Source: Microlunatus endophyticus (GTDB lineage Bacteria > Actinomycetota > Actinomycetes > Propionibacteriales > Propionibacteriaceae). From it: a stretch of DNA of 64,000 bases. The DNA lies in assembly GCF_014646195.1 (NCBI RefSeq), contig NZ_BMMZ01000003.1:1-64000 (forward strand), read 5' to 3'. Every line of letters starts with the position of its first letter. The stretch's first letter is position 1. Position numbers and translations under genes: made by a program. The notes beneath the pieces are model-generated. The model worked only from the letters and a program-made list of their open reading frames with translations. It was not told the DNA's origin and ran no database searches. This document shows positions 36,421 through 43,741 of the stretch, piece after piece.

Positions 36421-37398
36421 TCACTGCGCCTCGGCGGTGACGCTCCGCCAGCCGAGCAGTCCGGCACCCACCAGACCGGCGCGGCTGCCGAAAGAGGACG
36501 TCAGCAGCTTCGGCCGGCGTTGGAAGGTCAGCCGGTGGTCGAATTCCTGATCGATGATCGGGAAGAGCAGGTCGGCCGCGCCGGACAATCCGCCGCCGAC
36601 CACGATCGCCTCGGGGCCGAACAACGTCAGCGCGATGACAAAGGCCTCGGACAGCGCCGTACCGGCGATCTCGAAGGCGCCGAGTGCCTCCGGTTGACCG
36701 GCCCGTGCGCGGGTCGCGATCTCCTCGGCGGCGACGGGTTCGTCACCGGGAGTCGCTCCGGCCAGCCGACGATAGTTGCGGACCACCCCGGACGCGCCCG
36801 CGACGATCTCCAGGCAACCGACCTGACCGCACGCGCACTGCTGGTCGCCCGCGGACGGCACCTGCACGTGCCCGAGTTCACCGGCATAGCCGTCGGCCTC
36901 CAGCAGTCGACCGTCGACGATCACGGCGGCGGCGATACCGGTTCCCAGCGGCACGAAGAGCAGATTGGTCAGACCGCGACCGGAGCCCAGCTGCCACTCG
37001 GCCAGTCCGCCGGTCCGGACGTCGTGCCCGATGCCACCGGGCAGCCCCAGCCGGGCCTGCAGCGGGTCCCCGAGCTCGACTCCCCCGGTCCAGCCGATGT
37101 TCGCCGCGGAGATCACCACGCCGCTGGCGGAATCGACGATGCCCGGCACCACGACCCCGAAACCGACCGTACGGACCCCGATCGCCTCGGCCTCGGCCGC
37201 GGCGAAGGCACTGATCTCCTCGCCCAGCCACTCGACCGTGCCCCGGCCGCCGTCACCGTCGGTGAAGGCGGTCAGCCGGGTCGGAACCCGGGTCTCGGCG
37301 CGGACGGCGCCGTCGGGGGCGATCAACCCCAGTTTGGTGAAGGTGCCGCCGAGATCGACCGCAGCCACCAGCTCCTGAGCATCCGATTCCACGTTCAC
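36421..37398 (-). CDS. ROK-family sugar kinase
   Basis: A 325-residue cytoplasmic sugar kinase. The ATP phosphate loop DLGGTFTK is at 15-22, the sugar loop includes GELGHVQV, and the ROK zinc cluster is CACGQVGCLE. It lacks a helix-turn-helix, so it is a kinase, not a repressor. In this operon it should phosphorylate GlcNAc, GalNAc or ManNAc at C6 before NagA acts. The ATG at 37398 starts MNVESDAQELVA. Gap to nagA is 27 bp. Confidence 0.9.
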   Translation of the reverse strand: MNVESDAQELVAAVDLGGTFTKLGLIAPDGAVRAETRVPTRLTAFTDGDGGRGTVEWLGEEISAFAAAEAEAIGVRTVGFGVVVPGIVDSASGVVISAANIGWTGGVELGDPLQARLGLPGGIGHDVRTGGLAEWQLGSGRGLTNLLFVPLGTGIAAAVIVDGRLLEADGYAGELGHVQVPSAGDQQCACGQVGCLEIVAGASGVVRNYRRLAGATPGDEPVAAEEIATRARAGQPEALGAFEIAGTALSEAFVIALTLFGPEAIVVGGGLSGAADLLFPIIDQEFDHRLTFQRRPKLLTSSFGSRAGLVGAGLLGWRSVTAEAQ

Positions 37399-37440
37399 CA
37401 GGATTCCATGATCAATTCCAGTGCCGACAACCGGTCCGGC

Positions 37441-38346
37441 TCAGGACAGCACGACCGAGCGGGTCAGATTCCTCGGCTGGTCCGGGTCGACGCCAAGCAA
37501 CAGCGCCCGGGCGACGGCGACCCGTTGGGCCAGCACCAGATCAACCAGCGGATCCAGGTCGTGGTCGACGAATTCCGCTCCGGTCGCGGCGACCTGCCCG
37601 GCCAGTCCGACCGGTGCGTCGCCGAACATCCAGGTCAGCCGGCCCGGCTGAGCGATGCTGATCGGCCCGTGACGGTATTCCATCGCCGAATAGGACTCGG
37701 CCCAGCTCGAGGAGGTCTCGCGGAATTTCAGCGCCGCCTCGTTGGCGATGCCGATGGTCCATCCGGTACCGAGGAAGCTGACCTGGTCAGCGGCCACGTG
37801 GGCCGCCGGAAGCTCGGCCGTCGTCGCGACGCCGCAGGACTCGAGGATGCCGGCGGGCACCAGTCCCAGCGCCTGGCGGAAGAGCATCATCACCGTCGTC
37901 GCGAATCGGGTCTGCACCACCGACTCCTCGTCGGCGAAGGACAGGTCGACCAGGCTGTCGGCCACGTCGGCAACCGGGGTGTCCGGCACGGCTGTCAGGG
38001 TCAGGGTCGGGATCCGCCCACGGACCGACGCCAGCAGTTCGACGACCTCGGTGGTCGTACCGGATCGGGTGATGGTCACGATCCGGTCATAGGCCCGGTG
38101 CAGCGGCACCTCGGTCGCGGTGAAGGCGTCGGACTCCCCCAGCCCGGCCACCTCCCGCCAGGTCGCGATCACCTGGCTGACGAACCAGGACGTCCCGCAG
38201 CCGACGAAGGCGACGCGTTCGCCCGGCTTGGGCAACTGGCCGGCGACGGTTCCGGCGAGATCGATCGCACGTGCCCAAACCTCGGGCTGCGAGGCGATCT
38301 CCGCGGTGACGAATGCTCCCGGCGCAGCTTGGGCGGGTGTGACCAC
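37441..38346 (-). CDS. SIS-domain protein, AgaS-like sugar-phosphate deaminase/isomerase
   Basis: A 301-residue protein with two SIS domains, like the isomerase half of GlmS but without the glutaminase half. FVGCGTSWFVSQVIATW and ITRSGTTTEVVELLASV form the first sugar-phosphate site; SFLGTGWTIGIANEAALKFRE and SAMEYRHGPISI the second. This is the AgaS pattern, which converts galactosamine-6-P to tagatose-6-P with loss of ammonia; the glucosamine version is the alternative. I chose the GTG at 38346 because GGAGG lies 5 nt upstream (complement of 38352-38356). A TTG at 38394 would run through the operator. It is the first gene of the amino-sugar operon. Confidence 0.88.
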   Translation of the reverse strand: MVTPAQAAPGAFVTAEIASQPEVWARAIDLAGTVAGQLPKPGERVAFVGCGTSWFVSQVIATWREVAGLGESDAFTATEVPLHRAYDRIVTITRSGTTTEVVELLASVRGRIPTLTLTAVPDTPVADVADSLVDLSFADEESVVQTRFATTVMMLFRQALGLVPAGILESCGVATTAELPAAHVAADQVSFLGTGWTIGIANEAALKFRETSSSWAESYSAMEYRHGPISIAQPGRLTWMFGDAPVGLAGQVAATGAEFVDHDLDPLVDLVLAQRVAVARALLLGVDPDQPRNLTRSVVLS

Positions 38347-38372
38347 TACAGCCTCCGGTTTGTCCGAATTGT

Positions 38373-38396
38373 GCTTGTTTGGGTAGTCAAACAAGC
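38373..38396. promoter_or_regulatory. operator palindrome between the amino-sugar operon and the DeoR gene
   Basis: GCTTGTTTG (38373-38381) and CAAACAAGC (38388-38396) form perfect 9-bp arms around GGTAGT. The site is centred between the divergent starts at 38346 and 38445 and is markedly richer in A+T than its surroundings. It is the obvious binding site for the adjacent DeoR regulator. Confidence 0.8.
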
Positions 38397-38444
38397 AGAT
38401 ATGAACATATCATGCTGTCAACGTACCGGGCGAGAGTAGGCGCG

Positions 38445-39215
38445 ATGACCAGAGCCGAACGGTTGACCGCCCTGCTCGAGCGTCTGGTCGAGCAGGGGCG
38501 GATCGACGTCGAGCAATCAGCTCACTTCTTCGGCGTCTCCGCGGCCACCATCCGCCGAGATCTGGACCACCTCGCCGACCAGCAACTGCTGTCCAGGACC
38601 CACGGCGGTGCGGTGCCCAATTCCACCAGCTACGACCTGCCGCTGCGCTACAAGTCCAGCAACCGGGCGGAGGCCAAGACGCGGATCGCCGAACGTGCGG
38701 TCGGGATGCTCTGGCCGGGCTGCACGGTTGCCATGAACGGCGGCACCACAACGGTCGAGATCGCTCGGACGATACCGACCTCGGCACCACTGCACAACGG
38801 CATCACGATCGTCACCAACGCCATCAACATCGCCACCGAGATGACGGTCCGGCCGTTCATCAAGATCGTCGTCTGCGGTGGCGTGGCCCGGCCACAGAGC
38901 TACGAGCTGGTCGGCCCGCTCGCCTCCGAGACGTTGAGCCAGCTCACCCCCGACATCTGCTTCCTCGGCGCGACCGGCGTCGAGGCCGTCGAAGGCGTCA
39001 CCACCGACGACGAGGACGAGTCGGCCATCAACCGGATCATGGTGACCCGGTCCAAGCGCGCGGTCGTGGTCGCCGACGCCTCCAAATTCGGCGAGGTCGG
39101 CTTCTCCCGGATCTGCCAGCTCAGCGAGGTCTCGACCGTGCTGACCGACGCCGATGCCGACCCCGAGCAGATCGCCCGGGTCCGCGACCACGGCGTCGAC
39201 GTCATCGTCTGCTGA
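38445..39215 (+). CDS. DeoR-family transcriptional regulator
   Basis: A 256-residue repressor. The N-terminal helix-turn-helix carries the DeoR signature (RIDVEQSAHFFGVSAATIRRDLDHL then LSRTHGGAV), and the C-terminal DeoRC domain (about 75-230) binds a phosphorylated sugar (NGGTTTVEIA, VVCGGVARPQSYELVGPLA, GATGVEAVEGVTT). It is divergent from the amino-sugar genes with a palindrome between, so it very likely represses them until a sugar phosphate such as tagatose-6-P or GalN-6-P binds. ATG at 38445 has GAGTAGG upstream; an earlier ATG at 38412 is less likely. Confidence 0.92.
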   Translation: MTRAERLTALLERLVEQGRIDVEQSAHFFGVSAATIRRDLDHLADQQLLSRTHGGAVPNSTSYDLPLRYKSSNRAEAKTRIAERAVGMLWPGCTVAMNGGTTTVEIARTIPTSAPLHNGITIVTNAINIATEMTVRPFIKIVVCGGVARPQSYELVGPLASETLSQLTPDICFLGATGVEAVEGVTTDDEDESAINRIMVTRSKRAVVVADASKFGEVGFSRICQLSEVSTVLTDADADPEQIARVRDHGVDVIVC

Positions 39216-39285
39216 CGCCCAGCCCGTACGCACCCGGCCCCGTACGCACCCCGGTCCGACCAGACGCACCGGGGCCGGCACCGCA

Positions 39286-39358
39286 AACTCGCGACAACAC
39301 GAGTTCCCAGGCCCGTACGACCCCCCGACGACCCCACAACTCGCGACAACACGAGTTC
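39286..39358. repeat. two direct copies of a 20-nt imperfect palindrome
   Basis: AACTCGCGACAACACGAGTT occurs at 39286-39305 and 39338-39357; each has AACTCG/CGAGTT arms. The copies are 52 bp apart. Directly after, TTCTGCGTGCCTTGGC is repeated in tandem at 39356-39371 and 39372-39387. They may be regulatory sites or remnants of a dispersed repeat family. Confidence 0.85.
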
Positions 39359-39388
39359 TGCGTGCCTTGGCTTCTGCGTGCCTTGGCG

Positions 39389-39414
39389 CGAAAGTCGAGT
39401 AGTCGCGACTTTCG
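39389..39414. repeat. inverted repeat with 9-bp arms, possible terminator of the DeoR gene
   Basis: CGAAAGTCG (39389-39397) pairs with CGACTTTCG (39406-39414) around an 8-nt loop. It lies 174 bp after the DeoR stop, so it could be a distal terminator or belong to the repeat cluster. Confidence 0.6.
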
Positions 39415-39460
39415 GGCTCGCGCGGCCGGACGCCGACCCGCGACCCGAACCAGGTGACCG

Positions 39461-39516
39461 CGACCGGGCGACCGCGACCGGGCGACCGCGACCGGGCGAC
39501 CGCGACCGGGCGACTG
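39461..39516. repeat. 14-bp tandem repeat, four copies
   Basis: CGACCGGGCGACCG is repeated exactly three times from 39461 and a fourth time with one change (CGACCGGGCGACTG) to 39516. It is non-coding. Its function is unknown; it probably varies in copy number. Confidence 0.9.
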
Positions 39517-39600
39517 AGCGGTGACGGACGACACGCATGCCCAAAAGCTGGAAACCCGTTGACCATTGAAGTTCCGGCGACCTACCGTGGAGACACACGG

Positions 39601-39614
39601 AAAGGAGGTGGTCC
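39601..39614 (+). promoter_or_regulatory. extended Shine-Dalgarno sequence AAAGGAGGTGGTCC
   Basis: These 14 bases are complementary to the complete 3' tail of 16S rRNA (3'-UUUCCUCCACUAGG) except for one position that can form a G-U pair. Ordinary genes in this window use 4-6 bases of this complement. It lies 5 nt before an ATG, with the GGAGG core 11 nt away. Confidence 0.85.
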
Positions 39615-39619
39615 GATCA

Positions 39620-39658
39620 ATGAATGACTTACGGACTTGTGAGGTGGTGGCTAGCTAG
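39620..39658 (+). CDS. candidate 12-residue micro-ORF or leader peptide (MNDLRTCEVVAS)
   Basis: An ATG at 39620 directly behind the extended Shine-Dalgarno opens a frame of 12 sense codons ending in TAG. It includes a TTA leucine codon, rare in high-GC DNA. The end of the frame and its stop lie in a perfect palindrome, GGCTAGCTAGCC, flanked by further complementary bases, so the stop codon would sit in a hairpin. A second stem-loop follows (TGGAT at 39686-39690 with ATCCA at 39715-39719, inner GGCCG/CGGCC). The next gene, acVLRF1, begins 223 bp on. I know no family for this peptide. It may be a leader peptide, a secreted or bound micropeptide, or a ribosome-loading site without a product. Confidence 0.5.
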   Translation: MNDLRTCEVVAS

Positions 39659-39881
39659 CCGCCCTTGGACTTGATTCAGCTGGTCTGGATCACTGGCCGT
39701 GCAGCGGCCGGCTAATCCAAAGCCAACACCCGAACCCGCGAGTGCCGGATTTGTCCCCCGGCCTTCGGATCTCTCACCTCCCACGAGGCCCGCTCTCCTG
39801 AAGTGAGCGGTTGAGACCGAAGCACAGCTCGCGGGTTTCGCACGTCCGGGCCCAGGCTGCCATCGCTCTAGGCTTGTCACC

Positions 39882-40514
39882 ATGAGCCGGATGATCACCG
39901 TCGGACGGGACCGGCTCGGCCGGTGGCTGGACAACTTCGCCACCCGGCATCCTGACTGCTCGGCCCGCGCCGACGACGGTGTTGTGATCGTCACCGCGGC
40001 CGACGGTGCCGAGGCCCGGATCGGTGTCCCGTTCGGACTGCTGCCCGCCGGCGACCGATCACCGACTGACCGGCTCGTCGAGCACGTGCTGGTCGATCGC
40101 CGGATCGGCGCGGTACTGGTCCGGCGTGGCGGCTTCGCCGTCGGCGTCTTCGAGGCCACCACACTGATCAACTCCAAGGTCGGCTCGTCCTACGTGCAGA
40201 GCCAGACCAAGGCGGGCGGATGGTCCCAGCAGCGCTACGCCCGGCGCCGCGGCAACCAGGCCAAGCAGTTGTACGAGAAGGCGACCGAGGCCGTCGTCGC
40301 CGTTCTGCTCCCGGTCGTCGATGATCTTGCCGCGGTTGCCGGTGGCGGTGATCGGGCCGGCGTCGAGGCAACCCTCTCCGAGCGGCGACTTCAGGATGTC
40401 AGGAACCTGCTCCTGCCGAGGATCTATCCTGCCGAAGATCCGCGATTGCGTGTCCTGGAAGCGTTTCCTGACCAGTTCCTGGCCGTACAGATCGAGCTCA
40501 ATGATCTTGCCTAG
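39882..40514 (+). CDS. acVLRF1-family protein (actinobacterial Vms1-like peptidyl-tRNA hydrolase)
   Basis: A 210-residue protein of the Vms1-like release-factor-1 fold in its stand-alone actinobacterial form. The catalytic loop TKAGGWSQQR is at residues 109-118, with the conserved glutamine expected to position water at the peptidyl-tRNA ester, followed by the basic YARRRGNQAKQ. The eukaryotic relative Vms1/ANKZF1 frees stalled chains from 60S ribosomes; by analogy this one would act on stalled bacterial large subunits. It has no partner domain. The ATG at 39882 starts MSRMITVGRD without a strong ribosome binding site, which makes the elaborate leader upstream more interesting. Confidence 0.88.
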   Translation: MSRMITVGRDRLGRWLDNFATRHPDCSARADDGVVIVTAADGAEARIGVPFGLLPAGDRSPTDRLVEHVLVDRRIGAVLVRRGGFAVGVFEATTLINSKVGSSYVQSQTKAGGWSQQRYARRRGNQAKQLYEKATEAVVAVLLPVVDDLAAVAGGGDRAGVEATLSERRLQDVRNLLLPRIYPAEDPRLRVLEAFPDQFLAVQIELNDLA

Positions 40515-40532
40515 GACGGTTGGGCGCGGCCG

Positions 40533-41207
40533 TCACGGTGCCAGCCGACGGATCATCCAGCCATCGCCGGTGCGGCGGTAGCGAAGCCGATCATGCATCC
40601 GGCTCGGCTGCCCCTGCCAGAACTCGATCGTCTCCGGGCTGATCCGATAGCCGCCCCAATGATCAGGACGGGGCACGTCGACACCGTCGAACCGGCGCTC
40701 CGCCTCGGCATAGTCGGCCTGCAGCCGCTGCAGTGAATCGACCTCAGAGGACTGCGCCGACGCCCAGGCCCCCAGTTGCGATCCCCGCGGCCGGGTCGCG
40801 AAGTAGGCGTCCGACTCCTCGGCCGGCACCTTCGCCGCAGTGCCCTCCACCCTGACCTGACGCTGCAGCGGATACCAGCCGAAGAGCAAGGCCACGCCGG
40901 CGTTACCGGCCAGGTCGCGGCCTTTCTGCGAGTCGTAGTTGGTGAAGATCGTGAAACCGTCGCGCTGCCCTGCGCTGGTCGAAGGCTCGAATCCCTTGAG
41001 CAGCACGGTCCGCGAACTGGGGCGGCCGTCCGGCGAGACCGTCGAGATCACTACAGCGGTCGGCTCGGGCAGCACGCCACGCTCGCGGGCGGCGAACGCA
41101 TCGTCCAGCCAGGTGCCGAACAACGCGTACGGATCGGCGGGCGCGGTGTCCTCGAGCAGGTGGACACCGGAGTAGTCAATGCGTTCGGCGGCGAGGTCGT
41201 GGCTCAT
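40533..41207 (-). CDS. pdxH: pyridoxamine 5'-phosphate oxidase
   Basis: A 224-residue FMN enzyme that makes pyridoxal 5'-phosphate from the pyridoxine or pyridoxamine forms. Landmarks are [73 protein letters not shown] and the C-terminal [10 protein letters not shown] and WMIRRLAP. After KGF there are about eight extra residues (EPSTSAGQ) compared with the usual KGYD-x-x-GF, encoded by a dispersed repeat. The start at 41207 ([10 protein letters not shown]) is preferred to a frame open 27 bp further. It diverges from serC with 38 bp between, and both relate to PLP use. Confidence 0.93.
   Translation of the reverse strand: MSHDLAAERIDYSGVHLLEDTAPADPYALFGTWLDDAFAARERGVLPEPTAVVISTVSPDGRPSSRTVLLKGFEPSTSAGQRDGFTIFTNYDSQKGRDLAGNAGVALLFGWYPLQRQVRVEGTAAKVPAEESDAYFATRPRGSQLGAWASAQSSEVDSLQRLQADYAEAERRFDGVDVPRPDHWGGYRISPETIEFWQGQPSRMHDRLRYRRTGDGWMIRRLAP
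40968..40985. repeat. dispersed-element copy inside pdxH
   Basis: CCCTGCGCTGGTCGAAGG resembles the CCCTGAGC-TGTCGAAGG family seen at 5411-5427 and 20958-20996. On the coding strand it encodes the extra residues PSTSAGQ in a surface loop of PdxH. The frame is kept. Confidence 0.55.
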
Positions 41208-41245
41208 CTGTCCAGTCTCGCAGCCCGGATGCAAGAATCTCCTCC

Positions 41246-42361
41246 GTGACCGCCGATCTCGTGATCCCCGCCGACCTGCTCCCAGCCGACGGGCGCTTCG
41301 GATCCGGCCCGTCCAAGATCAGGCCCGAAGCCGTGGACGAGCTCGCCGCCGCAGGTCGTACGCTGCTGGGCACCTCGCACCGGCAGGCCCCGGTCAAGCA
41401 TCTGGTCGCCCGGATCCGCGCCGGGCTGCGGGAGTTGTACGCCCTCCCCGACGGTTACGAAGTGGTGCTGGGCAACGGCGGTTCGACGACCTTCTGGGAC
41501 ATCGCCGTCAGTTCGCTGATCGACCGGCGCAGCGCGCACGGCAACTTCGGTGAATTCTCGGCGAAGTTCGCTGCCGCCGCCAAGGCCGCCCCTTACCTCC
41601 AGGAGCCGGTGGTGACGTCGGCGCCGATGGGCTCGATCGCCCTGCCGGAGCCGGTCGACGGTGTGGATCTCTACGCCTGGGCCCACAACGAGACCTCGAC
41701 CGGCGCCATCGCCCCGGTCAGCAGGATTCCGGCCGACGGTCTGACGGTCATCGACGGCACGTCGGCGGCCGGTGGCGTACCGGTCGACATCAGCCAGACC
41801 GATGTCTACTACTTCGCGCCGCAGAAGAATCTCGGCTCCGACGGCGGCCTGTGGATCGCCCTGCTGTCCCCCGCGGCGCTGGACCGGGTCCGTCGTATCG
41901 CGGCGAGCGACCGGTGGATCCCGCCGACGCTGAGCCTGGCCACAGCGGTGGACAATTCGGTCAAGGACCAGACCTACAACACCCCGGCGGTGGCGACCCT
42001 GTTGCTGCTGGCCAACCAGCTCGACTGGCTGAACACCAGCGGCGGGCTGGCCTTCGCCGGGGCCAGGACGTCCGAATCGTCCAAGCGGCTCTACGCCTGG
42101 GCCGAGGCGACCGAGGGTCCGACCCCGTTCGTCGCCGATCCCGCCCTGCGGTCGCCGGTGATCGGGACCATCGATTTCGCCGACGACATCGACGCGGCAT
42201 GGCTGGCGACCACCCTGCGACGCAACGGGATCGTGGACACCGACCCGTACCGCAGCCTGGGCCGCAACCAGTTGCGGATCGGGATGTTCGTCAACGTGGA
42301 TCCGGACGACATCACCGCGCTGACCCGGTGCCTCGACTACCTGCTCGAACGGCGGGGCTGA
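41246..42361 (+). CDS. serC: phosphoserine transaminase
   Basis: A 371-residue PLP enzyme that converts 3-phosphohydroxypyruvate and glutamate to phosphoserine, for serine (and in some bacteria PLP) synthesis. [16 protein letters not shown] opens the protein, [12 protein letters not shown] forms the phosphate loop, and [12 protein letters not shown] carries the PLP lysine at K194. HRQAPVKHL and the overall wording fit the actinobacterial/mycobacterial SerC type. The GTG at 41246 is the start. serA and serB are not nearby. Divergent from pdxH, so the two could share control. Confidence 0.93.
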   Translation: MTADLVIPADLLPADGRFGSGPSKIRPEAVDELAAAGRTLLGTSHRQAPVKHLVARIRAGLRELYALPDGYEVVLGNGGSTTFWDIAVSSLIDRRSAHGNFGEFSAKFAAAAKAAPYLQEPVVTSAPMGSIALPEPVDGVDLYAWAHNETSTGAIAPVSRIPADGLTVIDGTSAAGGVPVDISQTDVYYFAPQKNLGSDGGLWIALLSPAALDRVRRIAASDRWIPPTLSLATAVDNSVKDQTYNTPAVATLLLLANQLDWLNTSGGLAFAGARTSESSKRLYAWAEATEGPTPFVADPALRSPVIGTIDFADDIDAAWLATTLRRNGIVDTDPYRSLGRNQLRIGMFVNVDPDDITALTRCLDYLLERRG

Positions 42362-42368
42362 CCCGACA

Positions 42369-43496
42369 TCAAGGTCGCTGGTGCCGGCCGCGGGCCAGGT
42401 GGACGCCGACTCCGGCCGCCACCGCCACGCCGGCCGCGATCAACAGCGCCGCGATCGTCCCGGAGCTGCCGGGACGGGAATTCTCGTCGACGTCGGTGTC
42501 CTGGTCGGCCTCGGTGCTGCCACCGGGATCCTGGTCGGAGGGCGACGCCTTGGCGGCCGTTTTCGAGTCACTCGGTGACTTTGCCGCCGACGGCGAGGAG
42601 GCCGGGCTGGGCGGCGGCGACGGACCCGGCGTCGGCGCGGAGCCGAGCGCGGCGGGAACCGGCATCCGGTAGACGATCGAGTCGGAACCGCCGCTGCCGA
42701 CCAGCAACGTGCTGCCGTCGAGGCTCTGGGTCAACGACGCACCACGCGGTTGGTAAGGCGTCGCCGCGCGGGCGACGACCTTGTAGTCCTGCTGCGGGTC
42801 GAGCACCGACACGTCGACGTAGCTGCGCAGCGCGATCCGGCCGTCGGCCAGGAACTGCCCGTCGGTGACGTACGGTGGCGCGTCGCCGACCCGTGTCAGC
42901 GTGTTGACGTCGCTGCGGGACGGTTCCGCGGGCGCCTGGTAGATACCGCCCTTGGCCTGATCGGTGACCAGATACAGCTGCCCGGAGGGCGAGATGAGCA
43001 GGGTTTGGGCGTCGTGCGGGCCGTCGGGATAGCGGAAGTCGTAGGCGTGATAGCGGACCGTGGAGTCGTTGGGCTGGAGGTCGTAGAGGACGTAGACCGT
43101 GACGTGATCGCGGTCGCCTGTCCGGTCGCCGATGTCGGCGACGTAGAGCGCACCGCCGGCATACTGGACCGCCTCGACGTCGACGATGTCGGCCCGGAAT
43201 TTCACCGACCCCTGGACCGCTCCGGTCTCGTCCAGTGCGATCGCCCGGCCGGAGTCGCCGGAGGCGTTCACTGTCCAGTAGAGGTTGTCCGCCGGATCGC
43301 GGGTCAGCCCGCTGGAAGCAGTGACCAGCCGGCTCTTGATCGCGAAAGCCTTTTTCGCCTGCGCGGTGGCGGGGTCGGCCGCGGCGGGTCCGGTGCCTGG
43401 CAGCATCAGCGCGGCGACCGCGAACGGGACCAGCAGCCACCACGCGAGGAGCCCGGCACCGGCACGCACGGGTGCGACGGTCACCCCTCGACTCAT
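42369..43496 (-). CDS. secreted propeller-like protein with C-terminal membrane anchor
   Basis: A 375-residue exported protein of unknown function. A signal peptide (LLAWWLLVPFAVAALMLPGT) is followed by a domain of about 230 residues with repeated strand motifs (GGALYVADIGDRTGDRD, GQLYLVTDQAKGGIY, SLDGSTLLVGSGGSDSIVYR) that look like a beta-propeller. A Pro/Ser/Ala/Lys then Asp/Glu-rich linker (about 285-340) leads to one C-terminal helix (IAALLIAAGVAVAAGVGVHL) and a basic tail, suggesting anchoring in the membrane. The start at 43496 has GGAGGGGAAACC upstream. It converges on serC with a 7-bp gap. Confidence 0.75.
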   Translation of the reverse strand: MSRGVTVAPVRAGAGLLAWWLLVPFAVAALMLPGTGPAAADPATAQAKKAFAIKSRLVTASSGLTRDPADNLYWTVNASGDSGRAIALDETGAVQGSVKFRADIVDVEAVQYAGGALYVADIGDRTGDRDHVTVYVLYDLQPNDSTVRYHAYDFRYPDGPHDAQTLLISPSGQLYLVTDQAKGGIYQAPAEPSRSDVNTLTRVGDAPPYVTDGQFLADGRIALRSYVDVSVLDPQQDYKVVARAATPYQPRGASLTQSLDGSTLLVGSGGSDSIVYRMPVPAALGSAPTPGPSPPPSPASSPSAAKSPSDSKTAAKASPSDQDPGGSTEADQDTDVDENSRPGSSGTIAALLIAAGVAVAAGVGVHLARGRHQRP

Positions 43497-43600
43497 GGAC
43501 CCGGTTTCCCCTCCGGCTGCGCGCAGCACTCGTTGCCTCGATCGACAGTGGGCCGGACCCGACTCCGGCGCACTTGACGTCGCAGCGTACAGGCCCGGCC

Positions 43601-43693
43601 TTACAGCTGCCGCAGGACAGCCGCGCCGATCACCACCAGAAGCATCAGGACCAGCAGCCCGGACACGATCAGGCGACGCGTCCGGGTGTTCAC
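43601..43693 (-). CDS. 30-residue single-helix membrane microprotein
   Basis: A GTG at 43693 opens a 30-codon frame ending in TAA: a basic start MNTRTRRLI followed by one continuous hydrophobic helix VSGLLVLMLLVVIGAAVL and RQL. The charge pattern and clean helix are unlikely by chance, and it fills the gap between two divergent genes. AGG lies 8 nt before the start, a weak ribosome binding site. No function can be assigned; similar tiny one-helix proteins are common in actinobacteria but are often left unannotated. Confidence 0.6.
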   Translation of the reverse strand: MNTRTRRLIVSGLLVLMLLVVIGAAVLRQL

Positions 43694-43741
43694 AGGGCGA
43701 GCCTATAGCTCAGTCCCGATCACTCGGTTAGGTTGGTGGCC

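Larger units (their letters stand above)
39216..39881. other. 666-bp intergenic region, repeat-rich, with a micro-ORF
   Basis: No conventional gene is supported here. From left to right it holds two copies of a 20-nt imperfect palindrome, a 16-bp tandem pair, a 9-bp-arm hairpin, four copies of a 14-bp tandem repeat, an extended Shine-Dalgarno sequence with a 12-codon reading frame, a stem-loop at 39686-39719, and a long-range inverted repeat (AACCCGCGAG near 39732 with CTCGCGGGTT near 39828). The right part could be one structured leader RNA for the gene at 39882. The individual items are listed separately. Confidence 0.7.

Noticed and set aside
38517-39598. Long minus-strand frames through the DeoR gene and the repeat region
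   Set aside because: Their apparent protein repeats (RSPGRGRPVAVA-type) are just the 14-bp DNA tandem repeat read in frame; no start signal or homology.
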